From Spirochaetales bacterium (GTDB taxonomy: Bacteria > Spirochaetota > Spirochaetia > DSM-2461), in the NCBI GenBank assembly GCA_028532905.1, contig JAQQAM010000035.1:1-44164 (forward strand): a DNA stretch of 44,164 bases, in the 5' to 3' direction. Positions within the stretch are counted from its first letter, which is position 1, and each line of letters begins with the position of its first letter. The translations under genes were made by a program, and so were the position numbers. Positions 15,582 to 23,054 of the stretch are shown here, one piece after another. The notes beneath the pieces are model-generated. The model was not told the origin of the DNA. It did no database searches and saw only the letters and a program-made list of their open reading frames with translations.

Positions 15582-16950
15582 GTCTTTCTCCTTCCAAAGA
15601 GGGCACTTTCAGAACCATGCCGGGTTTGATCACTGAGTTCAGGGGCATTTTGTTTCCCGCGGCCAGTTCCTCGGGGCTCAGATTGTACCGTCTTGAAATT
15701 CCCCACAGAGAATCCCCTTCCCGTATGGTATAGCTCTCTGTCCAGGACGCGGAGTGATCAGCCGTCATGACCCCCTTCCGCTCGGGAATATCCTTGTGGA
15801 CAAGAGGAACCAGAAGAACCTGCCCGATCCGCAGGTACCGGCTGTTCACTCCGGGGTTGTACTCCCTGATCATGGACACGGGAATCCTGTACCATTCGGC
15901 TATTTCCGATAGGGTATCACCCGACTGGATTCTATAGCGCTTGAATTCAAGAAGATCTGATTCCTCATCCAGAACCTTGAGAACCACCTCTTTTGCATCT
16001 GTGGGAACCTTCAGTTCATACCCTGTGGATGCGGGAGGAGTTACACCGTAATTCAGCTCTTTATGCGCCGTCAGGAACAGATCCTGATCAATACCGGCTT
16101 TATCAGCAATCCGTCTGATATCAACGCTTTTCTCAATGGGTACTTTCTCCCACTGAATACGGGCCCCCCAGTGAAGGGGCAGGCCGTAGCTGCCTTTGCT
16201 GTTGCTGAGAATGGTCACCGCGGCCAGTTTGGGAACATAGTTCCGGGTCTCTGCGGGCAGAAGATTCTGTTCGGACAGCTCCCAGTAGTCGTTTATCCCC
16301 GAGGACGCTATGGTTCTTGTGACTCTCCCCAGGCCGCAGTTATAGGCCGCCAGAGCCAGATACCAGTCTCCCGTCCTGCGGTAGTTGTATTCCAGTTTGT
16401 GGAGGGCCGCTTCGGTTGACTTCCAGAAATCCCTCCGGTCGTCCTGCCAGACATTCACATGAATATCATAGGGATCAATGCTGTTCATCATAAACTGCCA
16501 CATGCCGGCAGCCCCGGACCGGGAGATCGCATCCATCCGGAAGGCCGATTCAATAACAGGCAGGTAGAGAATTTCAGGAGGCATACCCTGAGCTTCCAGT
16601 CGCTCCATGATAAAGGGGATAAAGGGCTCGGCCCTGTTGATGCAGCGCTGCAGATAGGCCAGTCCTTCCCCTTGGGAAAAATAGTCCAGATAGTAGTCTA
16701 TTCTGCTGTTTTCCGGCAGGGTGCTGCTCCAGACCTTGGCCTGGTAGTGATCTGTTCTTTCTGCTGTTTGACTGTACTTCACAGCTCCCGTGAAGGATCC
16801 CGCAGCCGGTGCGGGAGAGACGCTGTGCTCCCCTTTTACCGCAGGAATATGACTCATACCGGCAAAGGCATGGCCTCCTGCTGTCAGAAGAAGAGTAAAG
16901 AGGATGAATCTTACAATCTGTCTCCGAAATATATTCCGGCCCATTCCCAT
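15571..16950 (-). CDS. MltD-like lytic transglycosylase with two LysM domains
   Basis: 459 aa periplasmic or outer-membrane-facing muramidase that cleaves the MurNAc-GlcNAc bond to leave 1,6-anhydroMurNAc. A signal peptide spans 1-30 (RNIFRRQIVRFILFTLLL...AFA). The SLT domain has catalytic Glu134 in PVIESAFRMD, GAAGMWQFM (147-154) and AAYNCG (201-206). Two LysM repeats (338-382, IQSGDTLSEIA; 407-450, IREGDSLWGIS) bind glycan. The ATG at 16950 (or the one at 16944) overlaps the upstream lipoprotein gene by 40 nt without a well-spaced ribosome site, suggesting re-initiation. E. coli MltD is a lipoprotein, whereas this protein has no lipobox. Confidence 0.92.
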   Translation of the reverse strand: MGMGRNIFRRQIVRFILFTLLLTAGGHAFAGMSHIPAVKGEHSVSPAPAAGSFTGAVKYSQTAERTDHYQAKVWSSTLPENSRIDYYLDYFSQGEGLAYLQRCINRAEPFIPFIMERLEAQGMPPEILYLPVIESAFRMDAISRSGAAGMWQFMMNSIDPYDIHVNVWQDDRRDFWKSTEAALHKLEYNYRRTGDWYLALAAYNCGLGRVTRTIASSGINDYWELSEQNLLPAETRNYVPKLAAVTILSNSKGSYGLPLHWGARIQWEKVPIEKSVDIRRIADKAGIDQDLFLTAHKELNYGVTPPASTGYELKVPTDAKEVVLKVLDEESDLLEFKRYRIQSGDTLSEIAEWYRIPVSMIREYNPGVNSRYLRIGQVLLVPLVHKDIPERKGVMTADHSASWTESYTIREGDSLWGISRRYNLSPEELAAGNKMPLNSVIKPGMVLKVPSLEGERHEN

Positions 16951-17954
16951 CTGTTATTAATCTCCGGATCTATAGGATACTTTACACGATTGAAGTAAAG
17001 GTACCAGATCTTTATTCGATACGACCACCCGCCGGTTCTCAGAAAGGCTTCATTTTCATTGGAGTCCGGCTCCAGCAGTCTGTTATACCAGACAGAAGAC
17101 TTGAGAAAATAGGCCAGCTCCATAGGTATTTCAGTAAAAGGATCGTACCGGTCCTGTCCCCAGCTCATCATAAAGAAATCTTCTGCCTTATACCTGTTTA
17201 ATCGGCTCCCGCTGCGGGTCCTGATAGCATATTTTATTGAATTCACCAGACCTTCCAAAGATTCCCGGGTCCAGTCCTTGCTGGAATAATGAAAATTCAG
17301 GTAATGATTCACCTCGTTATAGACATTGGGCTGACCGGCAATCGTCGTAGGTTCGGCTTCCAGAAACTTCTCATAGCTGTCAATGGACTGTTCCCAAAGC
17401 CCCTCAGCCTCATAGGATTTGGCCAGATTGTAGAACACCTGTCCCCTGTCAATTTCACCGGAGAAGCGGCTGATCAGCTCATTGTAGTAACTGATTTTTT
17501 TTAGAGGGTCGTCCTCATAGTATTTTATCAGCTTTTCCAGACTGAAATAGTGTATGGAGCTGCCTCGTATGATCAGATCCTCATAATTTTTCAGCAGCCT
17601 GTTGTAGTAGATCACCGCTATGTCCAGGGCATTTTCTTCTTCATAAATGGTTCCCAGAAGCAGGAGGTAATAGGCATTGTAACTGTCTTCCGGATGTTTA
17701 TAGAGGTGATGGTTCAGAAACTGTTTGAGCAGTTCCGTCTCCTCCTGCTGCATATAGCGGGAAATAATCTGCTCCATGATCCCGTAGCGGAGGGTATCAT
17801 CCTCCTGGGTCTCCAGAATGGCCAGCAGCTCTTCCAGCCGGCGGTCCGTCTCTTCCACACCTGTGAGAAAGGGGGAACTCTCCTCCCTGCCGCCGCATGA
17901 GAAAAGAAGTATAAATAACAGGAACAGCAGAGCTGTCCGAATCAGGTCTTTCAT
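16911..17954 (-). CDS. TPR-like lipoprotein
   Basis: 347 aa. A short basic start and hydrophobic stretch end in LFSC (Cys20), a lipoprotein signal. The mature part is largely helical, with TPR-like pairs: IAVIYYNRLLKNYEDLI (about 118-134) and QVFYNLAKSYEAEGLWEQSIDSYEKFLEAEP (about 177-206), the second matching the canonical TPR spacing. It would sit on the periplasmic face as a protein-interaction scaffold. It is the first gene of the operon with the transglycosylase, which it overlaps by 40 nt, so it may recruit or regulate that enzyme. The start lacks a Shine-Dalgarno and lies close to the -10 box. Confidence 0.78.
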   Translation of the reverse strand: MKDLIRTALLFLLFILLFSCGGREESSPFLTGVEETDRRLEELLAILETQEDDTLRYGIMEQIISRYMQQEETELLKQFLNHHLYKHPEDSYNAYYLLLLGTIYEEENALDIAVIYYNRLLKNYEDLIIRGSSIHYFSLEKLIKYYEDDPLKKISYYNELISRFSGEIDRGQVFYNLAKSYEAEGLWEQSIDSYEKFLEAEPTTIAGQPNVYNEVNHYLNFHYSSKDWTRESLEGLVNSIKYAIRTRSGSRLNRYKAEDFFMMSWGQDRYDPFTEIPMELAYFLKSSVWYNRLLEPDSNENEAFLRTGGWSYRIKIWYLYFNRVKYPIDPEINNRWEWAGIYFGDRL

Positions 17955-17964
17955 TTAATCAGGG

Positions 17965-17993
17965 ATTTTATCACAGCCCCCATTTGATGACAA
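17965..17993 (-). promoter_or_regulatory. Promoter of the lipoprotein-mltD-tauE operon
   Basis: On the minus strand TTGTCA, a 17-bp spacer and TAAAAT, with the -10 only 10 nt before the ATG. The predicted leader is about 4 nt, so the transcript is nearly leaderless. Confidence 0.65.
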
Positions 17994-18003
17994 GTTGGGC
18001 GTC

Positions 18004-18108
18004 CCGGACAGCCGTCCGGACAGGCTCTTCGCTTGTAGTTCGTATCCTGCAGGGTTCTTACCGGCTCATCTCCGCGCCGCCGGACCCTGCAGCGAACTGC
18101 CGCTGCGA
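18004..18108. repeat. Structured intergenic element: small hairpin plus an 80-bp imperfect inverted repeat
   Basis: A small stem, CCGGAC/GTCCGG (18004-18019), is followed by a long one. AGTTCG (18037-18042) pairs with CGAACT (18093-18098) and CTGCAGGGT (18047-18055) with ACCCTGCAG (18084-18092), leaving a TATC bulge on one side. CCGG pairs lie inside and TCGC/GCGA outside. The element fills the 171-bp gap between the operon promoter and the AlaX stop. It could be a terminator-like fold, a small repeat element or an RNA; no T-tract is present. Confidence 0.6.
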
Positions 18109-18125
18109 TCCCTTACGCGGAAATA

Positions 18126-19313
18126 TCAGATACCTGCCAGTACCCGGAAACTCTCCAGAAAAGCCTCTGCTCCGGAACCATCCCCACCCGACCCCTGCCA
18201 TAAAGGAGCTCTTCCTCCCCCCTTGCCCTGTATCAGGGGCAGGCAGTCGGATTGAAAGGTATTAAAATCAATTGTATCGCCTCCGGGGAGGCACAGAGCC
18301 CAGTTCAGCCGCCCTTCGTCCCGGGCACACAGGAGGAAGGACAGATCACCCCGGGTACTGAGGTTTTTGACAATTCCCCTGAACAGGTCCGATGGACAGT
18401 CTGCCAGTTCCCGGATCAGAACCGGAGGGTAATGAGTCACAGAACCGGAAAGCTGACGGCTGATCAGTTCAGCCTGTTTGTCTGTCAGAACTCTGAGGAG
18501 GCGGTTCGCCTCTTTTTTTTCTTCAAGCACTTCGCGCAGCCGCCGGGTAGCCCCCCCGGGCTGTTCTGAGAGGAGGGAGGAGATGGCTTCCAGCTGAGAA
18601 AAACGCATTCTGTAATCCGCGTAGGCTGGGGCTCCCATCTTCCATTTCAGCCTCAACCGGCCCCGGATCTTCTCCTGACCTGTGTACTTTATCAGTCCCA
18701 GCCGGGCTGTATTGTCTGTGTGGAGTCCCCCGCAGGGGGTTATATCCAGTCCCTCGATTTCTACAAGACGAATGTTTTCAGTTTTATCGGTGCTGCGGCG
18801 CAGGCTGTACTGTGCCAGCTCCTCGGCTGATGCGACCAGGATGGATTTAACCTGCCGGCAGGCCCGTATTTCTCTGTTGGCTGCCTCTTCCACCGCAAAC
18901 AGCTGATCCTCTGTCAGTTTGTCTGAGTCAATTTCTATGGTGCTCTCTTCCTGTCCCAGATGAACCGAAACCGTAGGGGCATCCCACAGACTGAGAAGGA
19001 GAGACGAGATGAGGTGCTGGGCTGTGTGCTGAATGCAGAAATGGTCCCGTTTTTCCCGGTCCAGTTTCAGATTCATAACGTCCCCTTCCGGTTTTCCGGC
19101 GCAGAGATGCAGAACCCTTCCTTCCGATTTCTTCACATGGATAAGGGGTATTCCGTTTATGGTTCCGCCGTCCGCCGGCTGCCCACCTCCTTCGGGATAA
19201 AACAGGGTATCTTTCAGTTCCAGAAGCCAGCCTTCGGCGCACTCCTCAGCAGAAAGCAGGGAAGTTTTCAGTTCATTGTATTCAGGGTTTGTGTAATAAC
19301 TCAGTCTGTTCAT
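18126..19313 (-). CDS. alaX: Stand-alone alanyl-tRNA editing protein, AlaX-L type with DHHA1 domain
   Basis: 395 aa. Lacking the aminoacylation core of AlaRS, it keeps the editing half: FYPEGGGQPADGG (38-50), HTAQH (His96 and His100) and CGGLH (Cys194 and His198), the four zinc/catalytic ligands that hydrolyse Ser-tRNA(Ala) or Gly-tRNA(Ala). A helical linker (about 240-290) leads to a C-terminal DHHA1-type domain ending in GKGGGRAPLWQGSGG, which binds tRNA in AlaRS. The cytosolic enzyme clears mischarged tRNA in trans. The gene is monocistronic; its start has no clear ribosome site, and TAAAAT lies 8 nt upstream, so it may be leaderless. Confidence 0.9.
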   Translation of the reverse strand: MNRLSYYTNPEYNELKTSLLSAEECAEGWLLELKDTLFYPEGGGQPADGGTINGIPLIHVKKSEGRVLHLCAGKPEGDVMNLKLDREKRDHFCIQHTAQHLISSLLLSLWDAPTVSVHLGQEESTIEIDSDKLTEDQLFAVEEAANREIRACRQVKSILVASAEELAQYSLRRSTDKTENIRLVEIEGLDITPCGGLHTDNTARLGLIKYTGQEKIRGRLRLKWKMGAPAYADYRMRFSQLEAISSLLSEQPGGATRRLREVLEEKKEANRLLRVLTDKQAELISRQLSGSVTHYPPVLIRELADCPSDLFRGIVKNLSTRGDLSFLLCARDEGRLNWALCLPGGDTIDFNTFQSDCLPLIQGKGGGRAPLWQGSGGDGSGAEAFLESFRVLAGI

Positions 19314-19391
19314 AACAGGGAATTTTAACAGATGAACCGGGGATTAGAAAGGAAAAACTCCTCAGAAGATCTGGTGAATATCCACTAATTT

Positions 19392-19406
19392 GAGCTATGA
19401 TAGCTC
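19392..19406 (+). promoter_or_regulatory. Inverted repeat overlapping the -10 box of the HAD gene
   Basis: GAGCTA-TGA-TAGCTC is a perfect 6-bp inverted repeat. It contains TATGAT (19396-19401), a good -10 that ends 9 nt before the ATG at 19411. A protein bound here would block initiation; alternatively the match is chance. The -35 is weak. Confidence 0.4.
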
Positions 19407-19410
19407 TCAT

Positions 19411-20253
19411 ATGAACAAAGAACTTCCTCTCTGCAAAGAAAAACCTGAACTCATTGCCCTGGATCTGGACGGCACACTATTGAACTCCGATCATAAAGTT
19501 ACTGAAAAAACAGCAGCCGTCATCGAGTCTGCCGTTGCCGCCGGAATCCATGTTGTCATAAGCACCGGACGGAGCTATGAAGGGATGATGCACTATAAAA
19601 ACCAGCTGAACCTGAAGAGCCCTGTCATTTGCTACAACGGCGCCATGATTGCCGACGGCGCCACAGACCAGGTTCTGCATGAGTGGCTCCTGCCCTCCGA
19701 TATTACCCGGGAGGTATACGGCTATGCCAGAGAACGGGATTTTCATATACAAGTTTTTCAGGATGGAGAGCTCTATTTTGAAAAGAGAAGGGAAGAGGCC
19801 GAATACTATGAAAACGCCACCGGCCTCAGCGGACGGCTCACTGATTTTGATACCTGGGAGAATCTGGATGTCACCAAAGCTCTGATGATACTGCCTCCCT
19901 CCAGAGAATCAGGGGAGTTTCCCGAACTCCATGAGGCTCAGTCCTTTTTCAGGGACAAATACGGGGAAAGACTCTACTGTGCCCTGTCCAAACCCTTTTA
20001 TCTGGAGTTTATCAATGGCAAGGGGTCCAAGGGGCATGCCCTGGATCAGCTGGGACTGGATCTGGGGATTCCCCGGGAGAAGATGGCTGCCTTCGGCGAC
20101 GGTTTCAATGATCTGGAAATGCTGGAGCATGCGGGAATTTCAGTTGCCATGGCCAATGCTCCTGAAGGGGTCAAGGAAGGCTGCCGATATGTCACCGAAC
20201 GTTCAAACGATGAAGACGGGGTGGCTCACTTTATAGAAAAATACATTCTCTGA
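19411..20253 (+). CDS. Cof-type HAD-IIB sugar-phosphate phosphatase
   Basis: 280 aa from the ATG. Motif I is ALDLDGTLL (nucleophile Asp18 and Asp20), motif II is VISTGR, and motif IV is GDGFNDLEML (a late metal-binding Asp pair) after the KGSKGHAL lysine motif III. The large cap domain between motifs II and III is that of the Cof/YbiV group, which removes phosphate from sugar phosphates, pyridoxal phosphate or FMN with broad specificity. A TTG at 19390 is also in frame, but neither start has a Shine-Dalgarno; the ATG lies just after a -10 box and is preferred. Its substrate cannot be told from sequence. Confidence 0.88.
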   Translation: MNKELPLCKEKPELIALDLDGTLLNSDHKVTEKTAAVIESAVAAGIHVVISTGRSYEGMMHYKNQLNLKSPVICYNGAMIADGATDQVLHEWLLPSDITREVYGYARERDFHIQVFQDGELYFEKRREEAEYYENATGLSGRLTDFDTWENLDVTKALMILPPSRESGEFPELHEAQSFFRDKYGERLYCALSKPFYLEFINGKGSKGHALDQLGLDLGIPREKMAAFGDGFNDLEMLEHAGISVAMANAPEGVKEGCRYVTERSNDEDGVAHFIEKYIL

Positions 20254-20317
20254 TTCGGGGACGAATGCCCTGATTCCCTTTTTCAGGGAAATCCCTGCAG
20301 ACGGCGATGAGTGAAGT

Positions 20318-20554
20318 TTAAAAGATAACCTCTTCGGGATAGCGGTTCCGGATAATATCCATCATCCGGATCATATCGATCTGATACTTCTCAAAAAGCC
20401 CCAGTTCTTCGTGGAGCATCATCAGATCTCTGCCTGCGGCAACCCCCTGCATCACATATTTCAGCTCATTGTTATTGAGAAAATGGGACATTCTCTTGAA
20501 AATTTCCACCTGCAAGGAAGGGGTCTGTTTTTTTATCCACTGCTGAATCGTCAT
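20318..20554 (-). CDS. Small hypothetical protein (78 aa)
   Basis: An all-helical, charged small protein (MTIQQWIKKQTPSLQVEIF...) ending in RNRYPEEVIF, with a conserved-looking MQGVAAGRDLMMLHEELGLFEKYQIDM core. No signal peptide, membrane segment or known DNA-binding motif is visible. A good promoter with -10 only 7 nt before the ATG supports a real, leaderless gene. It is divergent from a PIN-like gene with partly overlapping control regions, so a toxin-antitoxin-like link is conceivable but unsupported. Confidence 0.6.
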   Translation of the reverse strand: MTIQQWIKKQTPSLQVEIFKRMSHFLNNNELKYVMQGVAAGRDLMMLHEELGLFEKYQIDMIRMMDIIRNRYPEEVIF

Positions 20555-20561
20555 TCTCTGT

Positions 20562-20591
20562 ACTATACTAAAGGGAATGGAAATTTGTAAA
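20562..20591 (-). promoter_or_regulatory. Promoter of the 78-aa gene
   Basis: On the minus strand TTTACA (20586-20591), an 18-bp spacer and TATAGT (20562-20567), 7 nt before the ATG. The plus strand of the same site reads TATACT at 20564-20569, a possible -10 for the divergent PIN-like gene. Confidence 0.6.
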
Positions 20592-20598
20592 TGCCCGG

Positions 20599-21084
20599 AT
20601 GCAGAATATGAAAGACCCTGAAATTCCCCGATCCTTTCGGGAAGGGATTCCCGTACTGTGCATTGATGCCTCCAGTATGATCTATCATCTGAAAATCGGA
20701 CTCCTGGGATCTCTGGCGGCAGAAGTCAGGCTCCTTTCCACTCCCCAGGTGTTTGAAGAAGTCCTCTGGCCCCATCTGCCAATTGAGCCTATAGCTCTGG
20801 AAGAGGAGGGAGTCAGTAATGATGACTCTCTTCTCCTGCTGGCCCGGAGGGAGGGGATTCCTCTGGTTTCAGAGGATAAAGAGATCCTTATGAACGCCCG
20901 GGAGGAGGGGCTGGAGTACTATAACAGCCTGATGATGCTCAATTATCTGTTTCTGAAAGGCCGGGTGACCCTCCAGGATTATCCTGAATACCTGGACCGC
21001 CTGATGGAATGCTCCCGGTACAGCGCTGATGTTCTGGCGTACGGAAAAGCAGTCTATACCCTTATCGCCGCTCAGATGTCTTGA
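20599..21084 (+). CDS. PIN-like domain protein (possible VapC-type nuclease)
   Basis: 161 aa. Acidic residues sit where PIN nucleases need them: Asp23 in VLCIDASSMIYHLK, Glu53 or Glu54 in STPQVFEEVL, Asp75/76 in VSNDDSLLLLARREG and Asp93 in PLVSEDKEIL. PIN enzymes are Mg-dependent RNases, most often toxins with a small antitoxin gene just upstream on the same strand; none is present here. The C-terminal 60 residues are helical and not part of the core fold. The start at 20599 lacks a strong ribosome site, and the second Met at 20608 is an alternative. The fold is likely; nuclease function is inferred. Confidence 0.68.
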   Translation: MQNMKDPEIPRSFREGIPVLCIDASSMIYHLKIGLLGSLAAEVRLLSTPQVFEEVLWPHLPIEPIALEEEGVSNDDSLLLLARREGIPLVSEDKEILMNAREEGLEYYNSLMMLNYLFLKGRVTLQDYPEYLDRLMECSRYSADVLAYGKAVYTLIAAQMS

Positions 21085-21109
21085 CAATACGGCGTAAAAT
21101 AATTATATT
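21081..21109 (+). promoter_or_regulatory. Strong promoter of the marR-MATE operon
   Basis: Perfect -35 TTGACA (21081-21086, beginning inside the PIN gene stop region), a 17-bp spacer and TATATT (21104-21109). Confidence 0.85.
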
Positions 21110-21114
21110 TCAAA

Positions 21115-21162
21115 TAGTTAGAAAACAAACTAATAGAAATTGAACTAACAGAAAACAAACTA
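21115..21162. promoter_or_regulatory. MarR operator region: palindrome plus 13-bp direct repeats
   Basis: TAGTT (21115-21119) and AACTA (21128-21132) form an imperfect 18-bp palindrome at the expected transcription start. AGAAAACAAACTA is repeated exactly at 21120-21132 and 21150-21162, a 30-bp period or about three helical turns. This layout is what a dimeric repressor bound twice on one face would use, so the MarR protein probably represses its own operon here. Confidence 0.7.
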
Positions 21163-21180
21163 TTATTTATGGGAGGCAGC

Positions 21181-21636
21181 ATGAGTATTGAAATGAATGC
21201 CTATACCGGTATGCCCCATTATCTGCTTCGTTTCGGTCACCATCTGATCAGAGGCTTCAAGCACAAGGCCGGTGAAAAATACAGTCTGAATAAGTCCCAG
21301 ATGCGGACTCTGATAATTCTGGGCCGCAGAGGCGGACAGACCATGACAGAGCTGGTGACTCATATGAATATAGAAAAGGGGTCCATGACCTCTGTGGTGG
21401 ACAGCCTGATAGAGGGGGGATTCGTCAGCCGGGAACGGGACAGCAAGGACCGCCGGAAAGTTCTGATTTCCCTTCTGCCCCCGGGGCAGGAGATGGCTCA
21501 GGCTCTGTCGGGCGAAATGGAAGAGCATATCCGCAGCCAGCTGAATCTGCTGGGAGAAGAGAGGGTCGCCTCTTTAATGGAACTTGTGGAAGTGGTGAAG
21601 GAAAGCCTTGAAATCTGGGAGAACACAAATGAGTAA
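21181..21636 (+). CDS. MarR-family transcriptional regulator
   Basis: 151 aa from the ATG at 21181, which has GGGAGG 5 nt upstream; an earlier in-frame ATG at 21169 lies in front of that site. The winged-helix core runs from LNKSQMRTLIILGRRGGQTMTELVTHMNIEKGSMTSVVDSLI, with the DSKDRRKVLISLLPPG wing, typical of MarR proteins. Such dimers release DNA on binding small phenolic or lipophilic ligands. It overlaps the MATE exporter by 8 nt and its promoter carries a duplicated operator, so it is almost certainly an autoregulated repressor of the pump. Confidence 0.92.
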   Translation: MSIEMNAYTGMPHYLLRFGHHLIRGFKHKAGEKYSLNKSQMRTLIILGRRGGQTMTELVTHMNIEKGSMTSVVDSLIEGGFVSRERDSKDRRKVLISLLPPGQEMAQALSGEMEEHIRSQLNLLGEERVASLMELVEVVKESLEIWENTNE

Positions 21637-23020
21637 ACATGATCATAAAAAGACCTTTGAGTCTGATTCCATCGGGAAACTTCTTCTGAAAATGTCTGTT
21701 CCCGCCACAATCGGAATGATTGTAAACGCCCTGTATAATCTGGTGGATACCATCTTTGTGGGCCAGGGCGTCGGTCCCATGGGAATTGCCGGGCTTACCA
21801 TCGGTCTCCCTATTCAGGCTCTCATCGGTGCCCTGGGAATGACCTTCGGTACAGGGGCAGCTTCCATTGTCTCCAGACGTCTGGGAGAAAAAAAGCCTGA
21901 TGAAGCTGCCAAAACTGCGGTCAATGCCTTTGTTCTGGCCTTTCTCTTCAGCTCTCTGATCATGATTCTGGGAGAGATCTTTATCGATACCCTTCTGATT
22001 GTGTTCGGAGCCACAGAGACGGTTCTTCCCTATGCCAGGGAATATATGGAGATCATTCTGCTGGGATCCTTCTTCCTCTCCTTTGCCATGGTGGGGAACA
22101 ATGTCTCCCGTGCCGAGGGGCAGCCCAAGATTGCCATGATGACCATGATTACCGGTGCGGGTATGAATATTATTCTTGATCCCATTTTTATATTTGTCCT
22201 GGATATGGGCATCAGAGGGGCGGCTATTGCCACGGTTATCAGCCAGTTCTGTGCTTTTGTCTTTATCATGAGATTTATGATTGCCGGAAAAAGCCATCTG
22301 CCTCTCAAATGGTCTTATGTGAAACTCGATCCGGCTCTGGCAAAAGAGATCAATACCCTCGGTTTTCCCACACTGGTCAGGCAGGGGGGGATGAGTGCCC
22401 TGGCCCTTGTCATCAACAATGTGCTGCGCCATTACGGAGGAGACTTCGGAATAGCCACTTACGGTATGATGAACCGCCTTTTTATGTTCACCCTTATGCC
22501 CATTTTCGGTGTGGTACACGGCTATCAGCCCATCGCAGGCTACAGTTTCGGGGCAAGGCTGGTGGACCGGCTGAGTGAGGTCAATAAAAAAGCCATCCTG
22601 GTGACCACCATCATGTCCACAGGAGGATTTCTCTTTCTGGAATTCGGAGCCGGCCTGCTGATCAGAATGTTCACCGATGATGCAACTCTCATTGCCATGG
22701 CCGTACCGGCGTTGAGAATCAGTTCTTCAGCCATTTTTCTGCTGGGGATTCAGGTGATCTGTTCCACCTATTTTATGGCGGTGGGCAAGGCGTTCCCCGC
22801 TTTTTTCCTGAGTCTGTCCAGGCAGTTTATTTTCCTTATTCCCCTGGTTATCATACTCCCGGGATTTTTTGATCTGAAAGGAGTCTGGATTGCCCTGCCC
22901 ATAGCGGATGTCCTGTCTGTTGTGGTGACACTCATCTGGTTTCTGAGCAGCTGGAGAAAAACACAGGGGGAACTGAGGGCCGAATATGAATCTCTCCACA
23001 AGGCGACTGTGGGGGCATAG
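21629..23020 (+). CDS. MATE-family multidrug/sodium antiporter
   Basis: 463 aa with 12 predicted membrane segments in two halves. Family features include IGKLLLKMSVPATIGMIVNALYNLVDTIFVGQ near the N-terminus, GTGAASIVSRRLGE, and GYQPIAGYSFGA in the second half. The ATG at 21629 has GGGAG 7 nt upstream and overlaps the regulator stop; an earlier start at 21608 is unlikely. MATE proteins expel cationic drugs in exchange for Na+ or H+ across the inner membrane. Control by the adjacent MarR protein suggests induction by its substrates. Confidence 0.94.
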   Translation: MSKHDHKKTFESDSIGKLLLKMSVPATIGMIVNALYNLVDTIFVGQGVGPMGIAGLTIGLPIQALIGALGMTFGTGAASIVSRRLGEKKPDEAAKTAVNAFVLAFLFSSLIMILGEIFIDTLLIVFGATETVLPYAREYMEIILLGSFFLSFAMVGNNVSRAEGQPKIAMMTMITGAGMNIILDPIFIFVLDMGIRGAAIATVISQFCAFVFIMRFMIAGKSHLPLKWSYVKLDPALAKEINTLGFPTLVRQGGMSALALVINNVLRHYGGDFGIATYGMMNRLFMFTLMPIFGVVHGYQPIAGYSFGARLVDRLSEVNKKAILVTTIMSTGGFLFLEFGAGLLIRMFTDDATLIAMAVPALRISSSAIFLLGIQVICSTYFMAVGKAFPAFFLSLSRQFIFLIPLVIILPGFFDLKGVWIALPIADVLSVVVTLIWFLSSWRKTQGELRAEYESLHKATVGA

Positions 23021-23054
23021 GCCGGACTTTTGTTTTTCCTGATTCTGTTTTAAG

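Noticed and set aside
20274-20290. TTCCCT/AGGGAA hairpin after the HAD gene as a terminator
   Set aside because: The stem is short, a competing CCCTGA/TCAGGG pairing exists, and no T-tract follows on either strand.
21425-22519. 364-codon open frame antisense to marR and the MATE gene
   Set aside because: His/Gly/Asp-rich translation typical of a reverse-frame shadow; covers two coupled real genes and the overlap between them.
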